Shown one piece after another: positions 15,258 through 15,824 of a stretch of DNA of 15,824 bases. The stretch comes from Vicinamibacteria bacterium (GTDB lineage Bacteria; Acidobacteriota; Vicinamibacteria; Vicinamibacterales; UBA2999): positions 1-15,824 of the forward strand of contig JAICEG010000062.1 of assembly GCA_025924295.1 (NCBI GenBank). The letters run 5' to 3'. The notes beneath the pieces were generated by a model. The model did no database searches. It saw nothing but the letters and a program-made list of their open reading frames with translations, and had not been told where the DNA came from. The position numbers and the translations under genes are program-made. Within the stretch, counting starts at the first letter, position 1; each line of letters starts with the position of its first letter.

Positions 15258-15824
15258 TCACCGAACCTTCATCATCTTGGCGCGACTGCCCAGATACCGG
15301 TAAAGCGCGAAGTCGAGCGGCTTCGACGTGTCGAGCATCGAGTAGTCCACGCGCACACCAGCAAAACTCTTCGTGAGCGCGTCGATGTGGGCGCGCACCA
15401 GCGAACGATACTCTTCCCTGAACGCTTCCGGCACCACCGGCATCTGCTCGCCGCTTTCGAGATCCTCGAACGGCTGCGCGTCGGTGAAGCCGAACTCCAG
15501 CTCGGTCGGGTCGAGGACGTGGAACGCGATCAGATCCTGACCACGAAATCGGAGCGGGGAAACCGCATCGAGGATCGCCTCGGGATCATCATAGAAATCC
15601 GAGACGATCACGAGGACACCGCGGCGCCCGAAATGTTCCGCCAGCTTGTGCAGCGGCCCCTTCAGGTTTCCGGGCTTCCCGGGCTTCAACCGGTCCAGCA
15701 CGTGCAGCACGGTCTCCATGTGCTTGGCCGAGGGTGGCACGTGTTCGACGACCTCGCTGTCGAAGGCCACGAAGCCGACGCGGTCACGCTGGTGGTGCAC
15801 GAGGTTGGTCAGGCACGCCGTCAG
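15258..15824 (-). CDS. DUF58 domain protein, C-terminal part (5' end outside window)
   Basis: The last 188 residues are visible, and the frame stays open to the window edge (LTACLTNLVHHQRDRVGFVAFDSEV). Diagnostic pieces are the DRVGFVAFD strand, LHKLAEHFGRRGVLVIVSDFYDD, and FRGQDLIAFHVLDPTELEF. These are typical of DUF58 proteins, which have a VWA-like fold and are nearly always encoded next to a MoxR AAA+ ATPase. The C-terminus ends with YRYLGSRAKMMKVR. The next gene starts one base after its stop. Its substrate or partner is unknown; by association it is the cytoplasmic or adaptor element between the ATPase and the BatA-like protein. Confidence 0.9.
   Translation of the reverse strand: MTACLTNLVHHQRDRVGFVAFDSEVVEHVPPSAKHMETVLHVLDRLKPGKPGNLKGPLHKLAEHFGRRGVLVIVSDFYDDPEAILDAVSPLRFRGQDLIAFHVLDPTELEFGFTDAQPFEDLESGEQMPVVPEAFREEYRSLVRAHIDALTKSFAGVRVDYSMLDTSKPLDFALYRYLGSRAKMMKVR

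Overview
The window is a GC-rich bacterial chromosomal segment with 13 protein genes, two of them cut by the window edges. It shows no RNA genes, mobile elements or CRISPR. The GC-rich coding sequence, frequent GTG starts and a MoxR-type DUF58 / BatA-VWA / DUF4175 / DUF4159 cluster suggest Acidobacteriota, perhaps the Vicinamibacterales. This is an inference from gene content, because no marker gene is present.

Plus strand, 1-5546. The window opens with the C-terminal part of a YpfJ-type zinc metallopeptidase. Next is a compact three-gene proton-translocating transhydrogenase operon (pntAA-pntAB-pntB), which couples hydride transfer between NADH and NADP+ to the proton gradient. Then come a small secreted lectin-like (DUF1554-like) putative lipoprotein, an untranslated stretch crowded with hairpins (4389-4609), and a protein joining a degenerate response-regulator receiver to a PilZ domain.

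Minus strand, 15824-5578. Eight collinear genes follow with short gaps or overlaps. In transcription order they are: a DUF58 protein (cut at the window edge); a BatA-like membrane protein with a von Willebrand A domain and a GATase-like domain; a 1194-residue DUF4175 membrane protein with Ig-like, coiled-coil and Gly/Gln-rich regions; two tandem, diverged, exported DUF4159 proteins; a DUF486 (DMT family) membrane protein; a DinB-like protein; and a cystathionine beta-synthase / cysteine synthase with a C-terminal CBS-domain region. The first five form a recurrent but functionally uncharacterised set, usually led by a MoxR AAA+ ATPase. That ATPase would lie just beyond the right edge. Very tight junctions (TGA-c-GTG and GTGA overlap) argue that the core set is co-expressed and works together in the cell envelope. 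The last three genes look like housekeeping passengers.

The most interesting targets are the DUF58-to-DUF4159 envelope operon, the nested palindrome and hairpin cluster at 4389-4609, and the receiver-PilZ protein that has lost its phosphoacceptor aspartate.
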